A stretch of 64,000 nt of DNA from JAGVPT01 sp049578505 (GTDB lineage: Bacteria > Bacteroidota > Ignavibacteria > UBA10030 > UBA8401): contig JBAUMC010000084.1 of NCBI GenBank assembly GCA_049578505.1, forward strand, positions 20,714-84,713, given 5' to 3'. The notes beneath the pieces were generated by a model that did not search any database, was not told the DNA's origin, and was given only the letters and a program-made list of their open reading frames with translations. The position numbers were made by a program, and so were the translations under genes. Below, piece after piece: positions 34,354-42,270 of this stretch. How positions within the stretch are numbered: position 1 is the stretch's first letter; each line of letters opens with the position of its first letter.

Positions 34354-34574
34354 ACAAAACCTCCAGCACCAAATTGCATTATGCTTGATTTATCACCCCT
34401 GAATTGCCTCGGTTTTTCGATCGTTCGCGGCTATGCTGCCACCAGTCAACAGACCCAAAACCTAACCCCTTATCTGATGATACTAAGAAAAAAAAGACCT
34501 ATATTCAACACTAAATCATCCGAATCCCACGGGATTCCAGCCTCTTTTTTTGGTCATAAGCGAACTTTTACTTC

Positions 34575-35360
34575 ATGACAAACTATAACACGCTTCTTGC
34601 TTCAACGGTAAACTCTGTCCTCACCATCACGCTTAATCGTCCCGAGAGCTACAATGCTCTGAACGAAGGGATGAAGAAAGAACTGAACGATGCTTTCAAG
34701 CAAGCTGAAAAAGATGATTCAGTTCGCTGCATCGTTCTCCGTGGGGCAGGGGAGAAAGCATTTTGTTCGGGACAGGATTTGAAAGAACATAGCAGCGCAG
34801 GTCGATCCCTCAAGGAATCGCTTGAAAAAAGCTATAATCCCCTTATAAGAAAAATGCGTACGCTTGAAAAGCCGATCGTTGGAATGATCAACGGCGTTGC
34901 CGCAGGGGCTGGCCTAAGTATCGCCCTCGCCTGCGACATGCGTATCATGTCGGACACTGCGAAGCTGATCGAGGTGTTTATTCGTATCGGTTTGGTCCCC
35001 GATTCAGGGTCGCATTGGTTCCTTCCCCGGCTGGTGGGAATGGCAAAAGCATTTGAATATGCCGCAACGGGGCGCGACATCGATGCTGCTGAAGCTGAGC
35101 GTGTCGGCCTGGTTAACCGAGTTGTCCATGCTTCGGAATTGGAAAAGTCGGTAATCGATATCGCGGAAAAACTTGCGGCGGCTCCAACGCGCTCGATTGG
35201 CCTCATCAAACGGACTCTCAACAAATCTCTTGCAAGTGATCTGGATTCGCTGTTGGAGTACGAAGCGGTCATCCAAGAGATTGCATCGAACACGGAAGAC
35301 TATCGGGAGGGCGTAAAAGCGTTCCTGGAAAAAAGAGAGGCAAGATTTAAGGGGAGATAA
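34575..35360 (+). CDS. paaG: PaaG-like enoyl-CoA isomerase
   Basis: A 261-residue crotonase of the PaaG type, the isomerase that turns the ring epoxide of phenylacetyl-CoA into an oxepin. Features are TLNRPESYNALNEGMKKELN, FCSGQDLKEHSSAG and the family pattern VAAGAGLSIALACDMRI followed by FIRIGLVPDSGSHWFLPRLV. The Asp after LVP is the catalytic acid in PaaG, and the hydratase Glu is absent, which separates it from true hydratases. It lies head-to-head (convergent) with the paaABCD genes, supporting the assignment. Confidence 0.88.
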   Translation: MTNYNTLLASTVNSVLTITLNRPESYNALNEGMKKELNDAFKQAEKDDSVRCIVLRGAGEKAFCSGQDLKEHSSAGRSLKESLEKSYNPLIRKMRTLEKPIVGMINGVAAGAGLSIALACDMRIMSDTAKLIEVFIRIGLVPDSGSHWFLPRLVGMAKAFEYAATGRDIDAAEAERVGLVNRVVHASELEKSVIDIAEKLAAAPTRSIGLIKRTLNKSLASDLDSLLEYEAVIQEIASNTEDYREGVKAFLEKREARFKGR

Positions 35361-35403
35361 ATCGATGGTCGATGACTAATCAATGCCGTCGCGTTTCTCC
35401 GGG

Positions 35404-35426
35404 AGAGACGAAATATGCTCGTCTCT
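35404..35426 (+). terminator. Candidate terminator after paaG
   Basis: AGAGACGA (35404-35411) pairs with TCGTCTCT (35419-35426), followed by GTTTAT. It sits between convergent genes; the T-run is weak. Confidence 0.45.
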
Positions 35427-35447
35427 GTTTATCGGCCGCGGGTGAGC

Positions 35448-35942
35448 CTAGATTTCTTTGAAATATTCGAACGGCTGTTTACAATTATTGCAGTAATAAA
35501 AAGATTTGCACGCGGTGGAGCCAAACTCACTTCTCAATTCTGTTTCCTTCGAGCCGCAAAACGGGCATGCTACTGATTCTCTTAACCTTGGAAGAAGGAT
35601 GATTACCTCATCCTCGCTTCTTCGAGGCGGGGCAATCCCGTAATCTTTTAGCTTTTGTTTTGTTGAACTGCTCAACCACTCCGTTGTCCACACGGGTGAA
35701 TAAACTATGTTGACGTTAATATTTGTAAAACCATTCACATTGAGGGCTGTAACAATGTCATCCTCAATCACCTTCATCGCCGGGCAGCCGGAGTAGGTTG
35801 GTGTAATCTCGACGTTCACTCTCCCCTCGCTGAATTCCACATTCCTCACGATTCCCATTTCAACGATGTTCAGAACCGGAATTTCCGGGTCGTGAACTTC
35901 GCTCAGTATTTTCAATAAATCCTCTTTTGTCGAGCAATGCAC
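35448..35942 (-). CDS. paaD: Phenylacetyl-CoA epoxidase assembly protein PaaD
   Basis: A 164-residue protein with an N-terminal MIP18/DUF59 domain (VHDPEIPVLNIVEMGIVRNV, then SGCPAMKVIEDDIV) and a C-terminal zinc ribbon (CPFCG near residue 136 and CNNC near residue 154). PaaD is thought to help mature the iron centre of the PaaABC epoxidase. It is the last gene of the paaABCD set. PaaE, the reductase that normally follows, is not found in the window. The gap to paaC is repeat DNA. Confidence 0.92.
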   Translation of the reverse strand: MHCSTKEDLLKILSEVHDPEIPVLNIVEMGIVRNVEFSEGRVNVEITPTYSGCPAMKVIEDDIVTALNVNGFTNINVNIVYSPVWTTEWLSSSTKQKLKDYGIAPPRRSEDEVIILLPRLRESVACPFCGSKETELRSEFGSTACKSFYYCNNCKQPFEYFKEI

Positions 35943-36018
35943 GGAAGCAATTAAAAATTAATAATTAAAAGTTAAAAAACTGTCAGCAATAACAAGGCTA
36001 AGAGCTAAGAACCACGGA
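35943..36018. repeat. Word-like microsatellite between paaC and paaD
   Basis: Degenerate AATTAAAAATTAATAATTAA words, then AAGGCTAAGAGCTAAGAACC. No ribosome site for paaD is obvious in it. Confidence 0.5.
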
Positions 36019-36026
36019 CTGCGAAC

Positions 36027-36800
36027 CTACCACTTCGCTCCCGGAAATGATCGTGCTAGGATTTGCATTTCAGCCAGCATGTGACCGAGATGCTCGCTGT
36101 GTTTCCCGTTGCGGCTTCCGGAGAACATATGGCCGTCGTTCTCCGGGACAACAAGGGTCGCGGAGACAAGAACGCCCGTTACCAGCTCTCTCCAGTTTTT
36201 ATCAAGGTCGTCTAAAGCTGGAATGATACCCTCAGAAATCAGCGCATGTTCAGTTTTATCAAGAGCAAAAAGCTCCTTTGTAAATGGCCAGAGTTCGTTT
36301 ACTGAAACTTGTAAGCGGCGATGGCTTTCTTCGGTCCCGTCACCAAGGCGCAGCATCCACTCTTTTGAATGGCGAAGATGGTACGTTGCTTCCTTAAAAC
36401 CTTTTGCGGCTATTCCGGCAAGCTGTTCATGAGCACTTTGTTGAAGGAACTGAAGAAGGGAAAAATTATATGCATCGAAAAAAAATTGCCGAGCGATGGT
36501 TGTTGCGAAATCGTTATTCGGTTGTTCAACGAGCAGGATGTTTGTGAATTGAATTGCCTCCCGAAAGTATGCAAAGTCGTCTTCGGTTCGCCCCGATCCT
36601 TCAATTTCCCCCGCAAGGTGCAAAAAAGCCGATGCCTGGCCGAGTTCGTCGAGTGCTATGTTCGCCAGTGCAATATCTTCTTCGAGCACAGGTGCATGCC
36701 CGCACCATTCTGAAAGCCTGTGGCCGAGCACGAGGCGGTCGTCGCCAAGCCGCAGCAAAAATTCAGTCAGGGCATCGCGTGTGTGGAAGTCGACGCTCAT
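36027..36800 (-). CDS. paaC: Phenylacetyl-CoA epoxidase structural subunit PaaC
   Basis: A 257-residue ferritin-like subunit that pairs with PaaA in the epoxidase. Features are FLLRLGDDRLVLGHRLSEWC, IALDELGQASAFLHLAGEIE and HLRHSKEWMLRLGDGTEESH. The start shares one base with the paaB stop (TAATG), so the two are translationally coupled. The length agrees with family members (about 250). Confidence 0.94.
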   Translation of the reverse strand: MSVDFHTRDALTEFLLRLGDDRLVLGHRLSEWCGHAPVLEEDIALANIALDELGQASAFLHLAGEIEGSGRTEDDFAYFREAIQFTNILLVEQPNNDFATTIARQFFFDAYNFSLLQFLQQSAHEQLAGIAAKGFKEATYHLRHSKEWMLRLGDGTEESHRRLQVSVNELWPFTKELFALDKTEHALISEGIIPALDDLDKNWRELVTGVLVSATLVVPENDGHMFSGSRNGKHSEHLGHMLAEMQILARSFPGAKW

Positions 36801-37105
36801 TAGAAACCTTTAACCGATTTCGGAATCGTGTAAAATTGAGGATGACGGTAGACTTTATCATCGGCCGGGTCGAAGAAAGGATGGGTGTCCGAAGGGGCTG
36901 TTGCAGTGATAAAACGAGAAGGAACGACCCAGATGCTTATGACATTCCCGCGCCGGGCGTAAACGTCGCGAGCGTTTTGCAATGCCATTTCGGAATCAAC
37001 AGCGTGAACACTCCCGGCATGTTCATGAGGCGCACCGGTTTCCCTTTGGACGAAGACTTCCCACAACTCTCCCTCGTTGTCATTCTGTAATTTTTTTTCT
37101 GTCAT
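36800..37105 (-). CDS. paaB: Phenylacetyl-CoA epoxidase subunit PaaB
   Basis: A 101-residue small subunit of the multicomponent epoxidase, bridging PaaAC units. The typical pattern is WEVFVQRETGAPHEHAGSVH, then ALQNARDVYARRG and IWVVPS. It lies 21 bases after paaA and overlaps paaC. Confidence 0.94.
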   Translation of the reverse strand: MTEKKLQNDNEGELWEVFVQRETGAPHEHAGSVHAVDSEMALQNARDVYARRGNVISIWVVPSRFITATAPSDTHPFFDPADDKVYRHPQFYTIPKSVKGF

Positions 37106-37126
37106 ACTGCATATCCAATTCGAATC

Positions 37127-38101
37127 TCAATCTTTGTGTTGTTTCGAGTGCTTCGTGGATTGGTTCTTTTTCTTTTTTTCAGCATACGCCTGTGCAGCAT
37201 CTCGCACCCAGGCACCGTCGGCATCGGCCGTCCGGCGTGCGCTCATCCTCTCTTTATTGCATGGACCGTTCCCCTTGATGACATCGTAAAATTCATTCCA
37301 GTTAATTTGCCCAAAAGACCAGGAGCCTTTCTTTTCATCGAAGCGAAGCTCGGGATCCGGCAAAGTGAGGTTCGCCGCTTTCGCCTGCGGAACAGTGATA
37401 TCGACGAAACGCTGGCGCAATTCGTCGTTGCCATGCAGTTTTATTTTCCATCGGAGAAGGTCCGCGCTGTTCGGCGAATTTGAATCGGGAGGACCGAACA
37501 TCATCAATGACGGCCACCACCAGCGGTTCACAGCTTCTTGAACCATCGCTCTCTGTTCCGGCATTCCGGAAGAAAGGGTAACGACGATTTCGTATCCCTG
37601 TCTTTTATGGAAATTTTCTTCCTTGCAGATGCGAAGGTTTGCGCGGGAGTACGGACCGTATGAACACTTCGCCAACATTGTCTGGTTCACGATTGCAGCG
37701 CCGTCTACAAACCAGCCGATAACGCCGACGTCCGCCCAGGAGAGTGTTGGGTAGTTAAATATGTGAGAGTACTTTGCCTTCCCGGCCAACAACGCTTCGA
37801 TCATATCACGTCGGCCAACGCCGAGTGTTTCGGCAGCGCAATAAAGATAAAGTCCATGCCCTGCTTCGTCCTGCACTTTAGCCAGCAGGGCCATTTTCCT
37901 CCGCAAGTTCGGAGCCCTTGTAATCCAGTTTCCTTCCGGCAGCATACCAACGATCTCAGAATGCGCATGCTGTGAAATCATTCGTACAAGCTGTTGCCGA
38001 TATCGCTCCGGCATCCAGTCCTTTGGCTCGATTTTTTCGCCCCGGTTAATGCGCTCTTCGAAATGTGCAAGCAGGGCCTGCTGGTCTTTTAGGTCGGGCA
38101 T
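37127..38101 (-). CDS. paaA: Phenylacetyl-CoA epoxidase catalytic subunit PaaA
   Basis: A 324-residue diiron oxygenase subunit that epoxidises the ring of phenylacetyl-CoA with O2. Iron-binding acids and His are in QHAHSEIVGMLPEGNW, KVQDEAGHGLYLYCAAETLG and CKEENFHKRQGYEIV. The ATG at 38101 gives the family-like start MPDLKDQQALLAHFEERI; the frame is open upstream but without resemblance. The last 15 residues are lysine-rich (AEKKKKNQSTKHSKQHKD). It is the first gene of the paaABCD operon, indicating aerobic phenylacetate degradation. Confidence 0.95.
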   Translation of the reverse strand: MPDLKDQQALLAHFEERINRGEKIEPKDWMPERYRQQLVRMISQHAHSEIVGMLPEGNWITRAPNLRRKMALLAKVQDEAGHGLYLYCAAETLGVGRRDMIEALLAGKAKYSHIFNYPTLSWADVGVIGWFVDGAAIVNQTMLAKCSYGPYSRANLRICKEENFHKRQGYEIVVTLSSGMPEQRAMVQEAVNRWWWPSLMMFGPPDSNSPNSADLLRWKIKLHGNDELRQRFVDITVPQAKAANLTLPDPELRFDEKKGSWSFGQINWNEFYDVIKGNGPCNKERMSARRTADADGAWVRDAAQAYAEKKKKNQSTKHSKQHKD

Positions 38102-38253
38102 ATTCTGTATAGGCAAATTTGAGGTGGTATGTACGAAACTACTTAATTGCCCTCTCAAAAACAAGATACCGACGTTACATTTTACTTCGGACATCTCCTG
38201 AAACAAGATGGTGCCGTTGCCTTTCTACCAACCTTTAGGTATTATTCTGCCGC

Positions 38254-38277
38254 AGGGCGCGTTTGAAACGTCGCCCT
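38254..38277. promoter_or_regulatory. Palindrome in the paaA-hbd divergent region, candidate operator
   Basis: AGGGCG-CGTTT (38254-38264) pairs with AAACG-T-CGCCCT (38266-38277), with a one-base loop and one bulge. It lies 153 bases from the paaA start and 81 bases from the hbd-like start. It could be an operator for the divergent aromatic-CoA genes or an RNA hairpin. No regulator gene is nearby. Confidence 0.35.
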
Positions 38278-38295
38278 CACACTTTACTCAAATTT

Positions 38296-38343
38296 ACAAC
38301 CTAGAACCTAGAACCTAGGACTTAGAACTCAGGACTTAGGACA
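38296..38343. repeat. Word-like microsatellite ahead of the hbd-like gene
   Basis: Degenerate 8-base words ACCTAGAACCTAGAACCTAG, then GACTTAGAACTCAGGACTTA. It ends about 15 bases before the ATG at 38358 and leaves no room for a clear ribosome site. Confidence 0.65.
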
Positions 38344-38357
38344 TACTTCTTCAAAAC

Positions 38358-39206
38358 ATGTCTCTTTCAATTGGAATTGTTGGAGTCGGAACAATGGGAA
38401 CTGGCATCGCTCGCGTTGCCGCTCTCAACATGTTCAACGTCTCCCTTTACGACATCAATGAAACGGTTGTCCTCAACGGCATTGCCCGCATTAGATCCGA
38501 GATGAAGAAAAGCGTTGAAAAGCAAAAACTTACGCAGGACGAAATGAACAATGCGATGCCGCGCATCCACGCCCGCACCAAACTTTCCGACCTGGGCCAT
38601 TGCGACATTGTGATTGAAGCGGTTCTTGAGGACCTTCGGATAAAGAAAGACCTCTTCAGGCATCTTGAAGCAGACGTAAGGCCGGAGACCATTCTTGCCA
38701 CGAACACCTCATCGCTTTCCATTACCGCCATCGCGGCGGGAGTGAAAAGACCTGATCGCGTTGTGGGGCTCCATTTTTTCAATCCGGTGCACTTGATGAA
38801 GCTCGTTGAGGTGGTGAGGGGAGCACAAACATCCGAAGAAACAATGGAACGGGGAATAGAGTTTGGGGAAAAAATTGGAAAAACATGCGTGCGAGTAAAA
38901 GATACTCCCGGCTTTATTGTGAATCGCGTCGCACGTCCGTTCTATGGCGAGGCGCTCCGGATTTTAGGGGAAGGGATTGCATCGGCGGAAGATATCGACC
39001 GCATCGTGAAAGGCGAAGGGGGATTCACTATGGGTCCGTTTGAACTGATGGACTTGATCGGCATTGATGTGAACCTTGCCGTGACGCAGTCCGTCTACGA
39101 ACAATTCTTCAACGACCCGCGCTACCGTCCGCATCCGATTCAGCGTCAGATGGTTGATGCGGGAAAGCTCGGCAGAAAAAGCGGAAAAGGGTTTTACACC
39201 TATTGA
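38358..39206 (+). CDS. 3-hydroxyacyl-CoA dehydrogenase (N-terminal half of a split PaaH)
   Basis: A 282-residue NAD-dependent dehydrogenase. The Rossmann motif is IGIVGVGTMGTGIARVAAL, the NAD-binding Asp is in VSLYDINETVV, and the active-site segments are TSSLSITAIAAG and RPDRVVGLHFFNPVHLMKLV, with the catalytic His/Glu. The C-terminal 3HCDH domain ends FTMGPFELMDLIGIDVNLAV and GRKSGKGFYTY. By itself it equals a 3-hydroxybutyryl-CoA dehydrogenase in length. The next gene supplies a second half of the kind fused to this one in PaaH, so 3-hydroxyadipyl-CoA oxidation is the likely role. Confidence 0.9.
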   Translation: MSLSIGIVGVGTMGTGIARVAALNMFNVSLYDINETVVLNGIARIRSEMKKSVEKQKLTQDEMNNAMPRIHARTKLSDLGHCDIVIEAVLEDLRIKKDLFRHLEADVRPETILATNTSSLSITAIAAGVKRPDRVVGLHFFNPVHLMKLVEVVRGAQTSEETMERGIEFGEKIGKTCVRVKDTPGFIVNRVARPFYGEALRILGEGIASAEDIDRIVKGEGGFTMGPFELMDLIGIDVNLAVTQSVYEQFFNDPRYRPHPIQRQMVDAGKLGRKSGKGFYTY

Positions 39207-39925
39207 ACTTGCCCAAAAAAAATCATCTCTCAGCATTCATCGTCGGCGATGATTCGCTCGTTGCTGAATATTCCGACATCGCTGCCGCCTCAAACTATGT
39301 CATTATTTCTCCAGATAAAATTAACAGCCTTAAACCGATTGCTGGAAAAATCTCTATCGCTGTAGAGCTGAGCAATCTCGACCTCGACCGGAAGAAAAGG
39401 AATCTGGCAGCGATGGATAAAGCCCTGCCTGAAACAACTGCCATCCTTAGTTCTTCGGTCGTATGGTCCGTTCTTGATCAAGCGCAATGGGTAGCGATGA
39501 AACACCGGCTTGTCGGTATAGCTGCGCTGCCGACATTGATTAGCAATTCTGTTGTAGAGGTTTCGCCTTCCATATATACGAACGAATCAGCAGTTGATGT
39601 TGCACGGAGATTTTTTGCATCAGTAAAAAAGGATATCGCAATCGTCCAGGACAGGGTTGGGATGGTGATGCCGAGAATTCTATGTCAGATTATCAACGAA
39701 GCGATGTTTGCGGTGCAGCAAGATGTTGCGGCCCCCAAGGATCTCGACACGGCGATGAAACTCGGGATGAATTTCCCTTCGGGGCCTTTAGAATGGGGGG
39801 AAAAAATCGGATTCAAGCATGTATACGCAGTTCTCGACGCAGTGTACGCTGATCTGGGGGAAGAACGTTATCGTATTTGTCCGCTGCTGAAGGAAATTGC
39901 TGTGACAGGAAAATTTTGGGGATGA
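39203..39925 (+). CDS. Reduced-Rossmann plus 3HCDH domain protein (C-terminal half of a split PaaH)
   Basis: A 240-residue protein overlapping the preceding gene by four bases, starting with TTG (ATTGA). The first ~120 residues look like a Rossmann fold that has lost the glycine loop (FIVGDDSLVAEYSDIAAASN), and the rest is a 3HCDH helical domain (VQDRVGMVMPRILCQIINEA, LGMNFPSGPLEWGEKIGFKH). PaaH and related long dehydrogenases carry exactly such a reduced Rossmann plus 3HCDH part fused behind the catalytic half. It probably forms a complex with the 282-residue partner and has no dehydrogenase activity of its own. Confidence 0.82.
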   Translation: MNLPKKNHLSAFIVGDDSLVAEYSDIAAASNYVIISPDKINSLKPIAGKISIAVELSNLDLDRKKRNLAAMDKALPETTAILSSSVVWSVLDQAQWVAMKHRLVGIAALPTLISNSVVEVSPSIYTNESAVDVARRFFASVKKDIAIVQDRVGMVMPRILCQIINEAMFAVQQDVAAPKDLDTAMKLGMNFPSGPLEWGEKIGFKHVYAVLDAVYADLGEERYRICPLLKEIAVTGKFWG

Positions 39926-39933
39926 AATATTCG

Positions 39934-39964
39934 GCCATCCGATTGCTTTAGGCAATCGGATGGC
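39934..39964. repeat. REP palindrome upstream of the RAYT gene
   Basis: GCCATCCGATTGC (39934-39946) pairs perfectly with GCAATCGGATGGC (39952-39964), loop of five bases. It lies nine bases after the dehydrogenase stop and 24 bases before the transposase start. Confidence 0.85.
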
Positions 39965-39987
39965 TGACCTATAATCGGGGGGGAACA

Positions 39988-40563
39988 ATGAAATATCGTG
40001 ACAGCTGTTATTACCATGTCTACAATCGGGGATCACGAAAAGGGAACATCTTTTTTTCAAAAGAAAATTACGATTATTTCCTCCGACTTGTTAAAGCCAA
40101 CTCTAATAAATATTCGACTTCAATTATTGCATGTTGTCTGATGCCGAATCATTATCACCTGTTGCTTTTTCAACGAGAAGGCGGAAGTATTTCAAAGACG
40201 CTGCAAACAACGCTCAATTCTTATGTGCAAGCCGTTAACAAAAGGTATAAATTCAGCGGTTCTCTATTTCAAGGTAAAGTAAAATCCATCCTAGTTGAAA
40301 GAGACAAATACCTAGTTCATCTTGTGCGGTATATTCATTTAAATCCCGTTAAGGCAAAGCTTGCCCTCTCTCCCATTCAATGGGAGTATTCAGACTATTC
40401 GCGTTGGGTGGAAAACGGCAAGCCATCCGATAGCTTAAAGCTATCGGATGGCTTTATTGGTTTGCGAAATTCGTATTTCGGCGGGGGAAATAATTACCGA
40501 GAGTTCGTTGAAGGGTATGATTACAAGGCCGTTGGAACGTTTACGAAATATTTTCTCGAATGA
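39988..40563 (+). CDS. REP-associated tyrosine transposase (RAYT, IS200-like Y1)
   Basis: A 191-residue single-strand DNA transposase of the Y1 HUH class. The start YYHVYNRGSRKGNIFF contains the family motif, the HUH motif is in CCLMPNHYHLLLFQREGG at about residues 51-68, and the catalytic Tyr is probably in TLNSYVQAVNKRY. The segment GSLFQGKVKSILVERDKYLV and VRYIHLNPVKA also fit. It is a domesticated-type element that mobilises REP hairpins rather than itself. Palindromes flank the gene and a third lies inside the coding sequence at codons for KPSDSLKLSDGF. It appears intact. Confidence 0.92.
   Translation: MKYRDSCYYHVYNRGSRKGNIFFSKENYDYFLRLVKANSNKYSTSIIACCLMPNHYHLLLFQREGGSISKTLQTTLNSYVQAVNKRYKFSGSLFQGKVKSILVERDKYLVHLVRYIHLNPVKAKLALSPIQWEYSDYSRWVENGKPSDSLKLSDGFIGLRNSYFGGGNNYREFVEGYDYKAVGTFTKYFLE
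40420..40454. repeat. REP palindrome inside the RAYT coding sequence
   Basis: AAGCCATCCGATAGCTT (40420-40436) pairs perfectly with AAGCTATCGGATGGCTT (40438-40454) around one base. It keeps the frame and adds about 12 residues. The outer stem GCCATCCGAT is identical to the upstream REP. Confidence 0.9.
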
Positions 40564-40569
40564 AGAGAA

Positions 40570-40598
40570 CGATCTGATTGCTTAAAGCAATCAGATCG
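40570..40598. repeat. REP-like palindrome downstream of the RAYT gene
   Basis: CGATCTGATTGCTT (40570-40583) pairs perfectly with AAGCAATCAGATCG (40585-40598). It shares GATTGCTT with the upstream REP but differs in the outer stem. It also lies just after the stop of the convergent amidase gene. Confidence 0.8.
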
Positions 40599-40605
40599 CT
40601 TCCCC

Positions 40606-42270
40606 TCAACCTCCCTCTTTCAATGTCTTCTCGTATGCCGTTTTGTAATCCCGTATAGCATTAAGGACACATTCTGCGACGACTTGTTGCCCGCTTGGAC
40701 TGCGCAGGAACATTTCATCTTTCCGGTTAGAGAGATACCCTGTCTCGATGAGCACGTTCGGCATCGAGGCGCCGACGAGCACATAGAAGCCCGCTTGCTT
40801 TACACCGTGACTTGCGGATGATAACTTCTTCCCCATTTCATCTTGAAGGAGTGAGGCAAATTGTTCGCTCTGGCGGACATAAGCGCTTTGCGCCATAGTC
40901 AAAATAATAAAATTCTCCGGTGTAATATCCTGGTAGCGGTCCTGATAATCCTGTTCCAAACGAACGACTGCATTTTCCTTTTGGGCGATTTTGATGGCGT
41001 CTTCCGTTTTGCCGGGACGGAGCAAATAAATTTCAAATCCGTTTGTCGGTGAAGGCTTTTGTTCAAGGGAATTGCAATGAATGCTGATGAACAATTTTCC
41101 CTGGTTTTCGTTGGCGATTTGCCCTCTTTTGTATAATTCTATGAACCGATCGGTTTTGCGCGTGTAGACTACCTTGACGTCGGGGAGCCGTTCCTCGATC
41201 AGTTTGCCGAGCTTCAGAACGATCCCAAGCGTAATGTCTTTTTCACGCGTACCGATGGTGCCGAGAGTTCCGGGGTCGTTTCCTCCGTGTCCCGCATCAA
41301 GCACGATGACGTCCAGTTTCCATTTTTTCCGCTGTGAGTCGAGCTGGGTGTGAAGGTCATCCTGCTGTTTCCGAGCCTGTATTGCTGCTTGATCTTTCTG
41401 TTCCTGGTTTGCTTCCTGCTGTTGCCGCTTCCGCTGCGCAGCTAATTCCTTTTTCGATGGAGGTTTCACAGTTTGAATAGAAACAAGCAGATCGTTGCTC
41501 GCTTCATCCTGTACAATTTCCGAAGTAGAAATCTTCTTTTTCAATTTAAACGAGATCTGTGCTGACGTCGGCGATTGAACGGCGAGCATTTGCTCAACAA
41601 CGGGATTCAGCGTATCGGCATTGAGCGCGGCAGTATCGACTCTGACATTCGGCATTGTGACGTACAGCCAATCGTCGTCGCGAATGAATCGGTCAGCATC
41701 GTGTATTTTCACCGACGAATGGAAGCGGAGAAGGTAGCCGTTTTTCCTGCTTTCCACCGTAACCATGGAAATGTCGAAATGTTTCAGCAGTCTGGTAGAA
41801 TCGAATCCAGACAGGCTCATCTCCCGTGCCGTATCTACACCAAGCTCCGTACGGGATATCGAATTGAAGATCGGAAGGAAATAAAGAAGGGGAGCGTAGA
41901 GCGTATCGCCGATGGCATGTGTCGGCAGAGGAAGTTGCAGCGGAGTTTCCTTCCGAGTGGCAAAGTCTGTCACGACGACAAAAGAGTTCTCGGCCGCCAG
42001 CTTAATCTCAGCGCGGCTGAGTTTTACTTCCATCTTCTTCGTCGTCGCATTGTAGAAATAATTTAACCCAAACATGCGCACGAGGTCCGGGAGTGAAATA
42101 TACCGTACTCCGTTTATCGTCATGGCGCTGACGTACCTCGATGCAGCGAGATTTTTGAGGACGAAAATTTCCGAGCTGTCTTGCTGCTGAGCAAGCAACG
42201 GAGAACCGTTCAGCACAGGGAAAAATCCCACAACATACAGCATCATATGCCGAAGAGTAATTTTGTTCAT
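40606..42270 (-). CDS. N-acetylmuramoyl-L-alanine amidase (AmiC-type) with N-terminal beta domain
   Basis: A 554-residue exported peptidoglycan amidase that cuts the bond between MurNAc and the stem peptide. A signal peptide (residues about 1-28) is followed by a stalk-like beta region with a copper-amine-oxidase-N/AMIN type fold, then a Gln/Lys-rich helical linker (about residues 285-325). The Amidase_3 domain begins VIVLDAGHGGNDPG, continues with VVYTRKTDRFIELYKRGQIA and KLFISIHCNS, and ends VLIETGYLSNRKDE; these carry the zinc His and Glu. Its start overlaps the yajQ stop by four bases. Confidence 0.9.
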   Translation of the reverse strand: MNKITLRHMMLYVVGFFPVLNGSPLLAQQQDSSEIFVLKNLAASRYVSAMTINGVRYISLPDLVRMFGLNYFYNATTKKMEVKLSRAEIKLAAENSFVVVTDFATRKETPLQLPLPTHAIGDTLYAPLLYFLPIFNSISRTELGVDTAREMSLSGFDSTRLLKHFDISMVTVESRKNGYLLRFHSSVKIHDADRFIRDDDWLYVTMPNVRVDTAALNADTLNPVVEQMLAVQSPTSAQISFKLKKKISTSEIVQDEASNDLLVSIQTVKPPSKKELAAQRKRQQQEANQEQKDQAAIQARKQQDDLHTQLDSQRKKWKLDVIVLDAGHGGNDPGTLGTIGTREKDITLGIVLKLGKLIEERLPDVKVVYTRKTDRFIELYKRGQIANENQGKLFISIHCNSLEQKPSPTNGFEIYLLRPGKTEDAIKIAQKENAVVRLEQDYQDRYQDITPENFIILTMAQSAYVRQSEQFASLLQDEMGKKLSSASHGVKQAGFYVLVGASMPNVLIETGYLSNRKDEMFLRSPSGQQVVAECVLNAIRDYKTAYEKTLKEGG

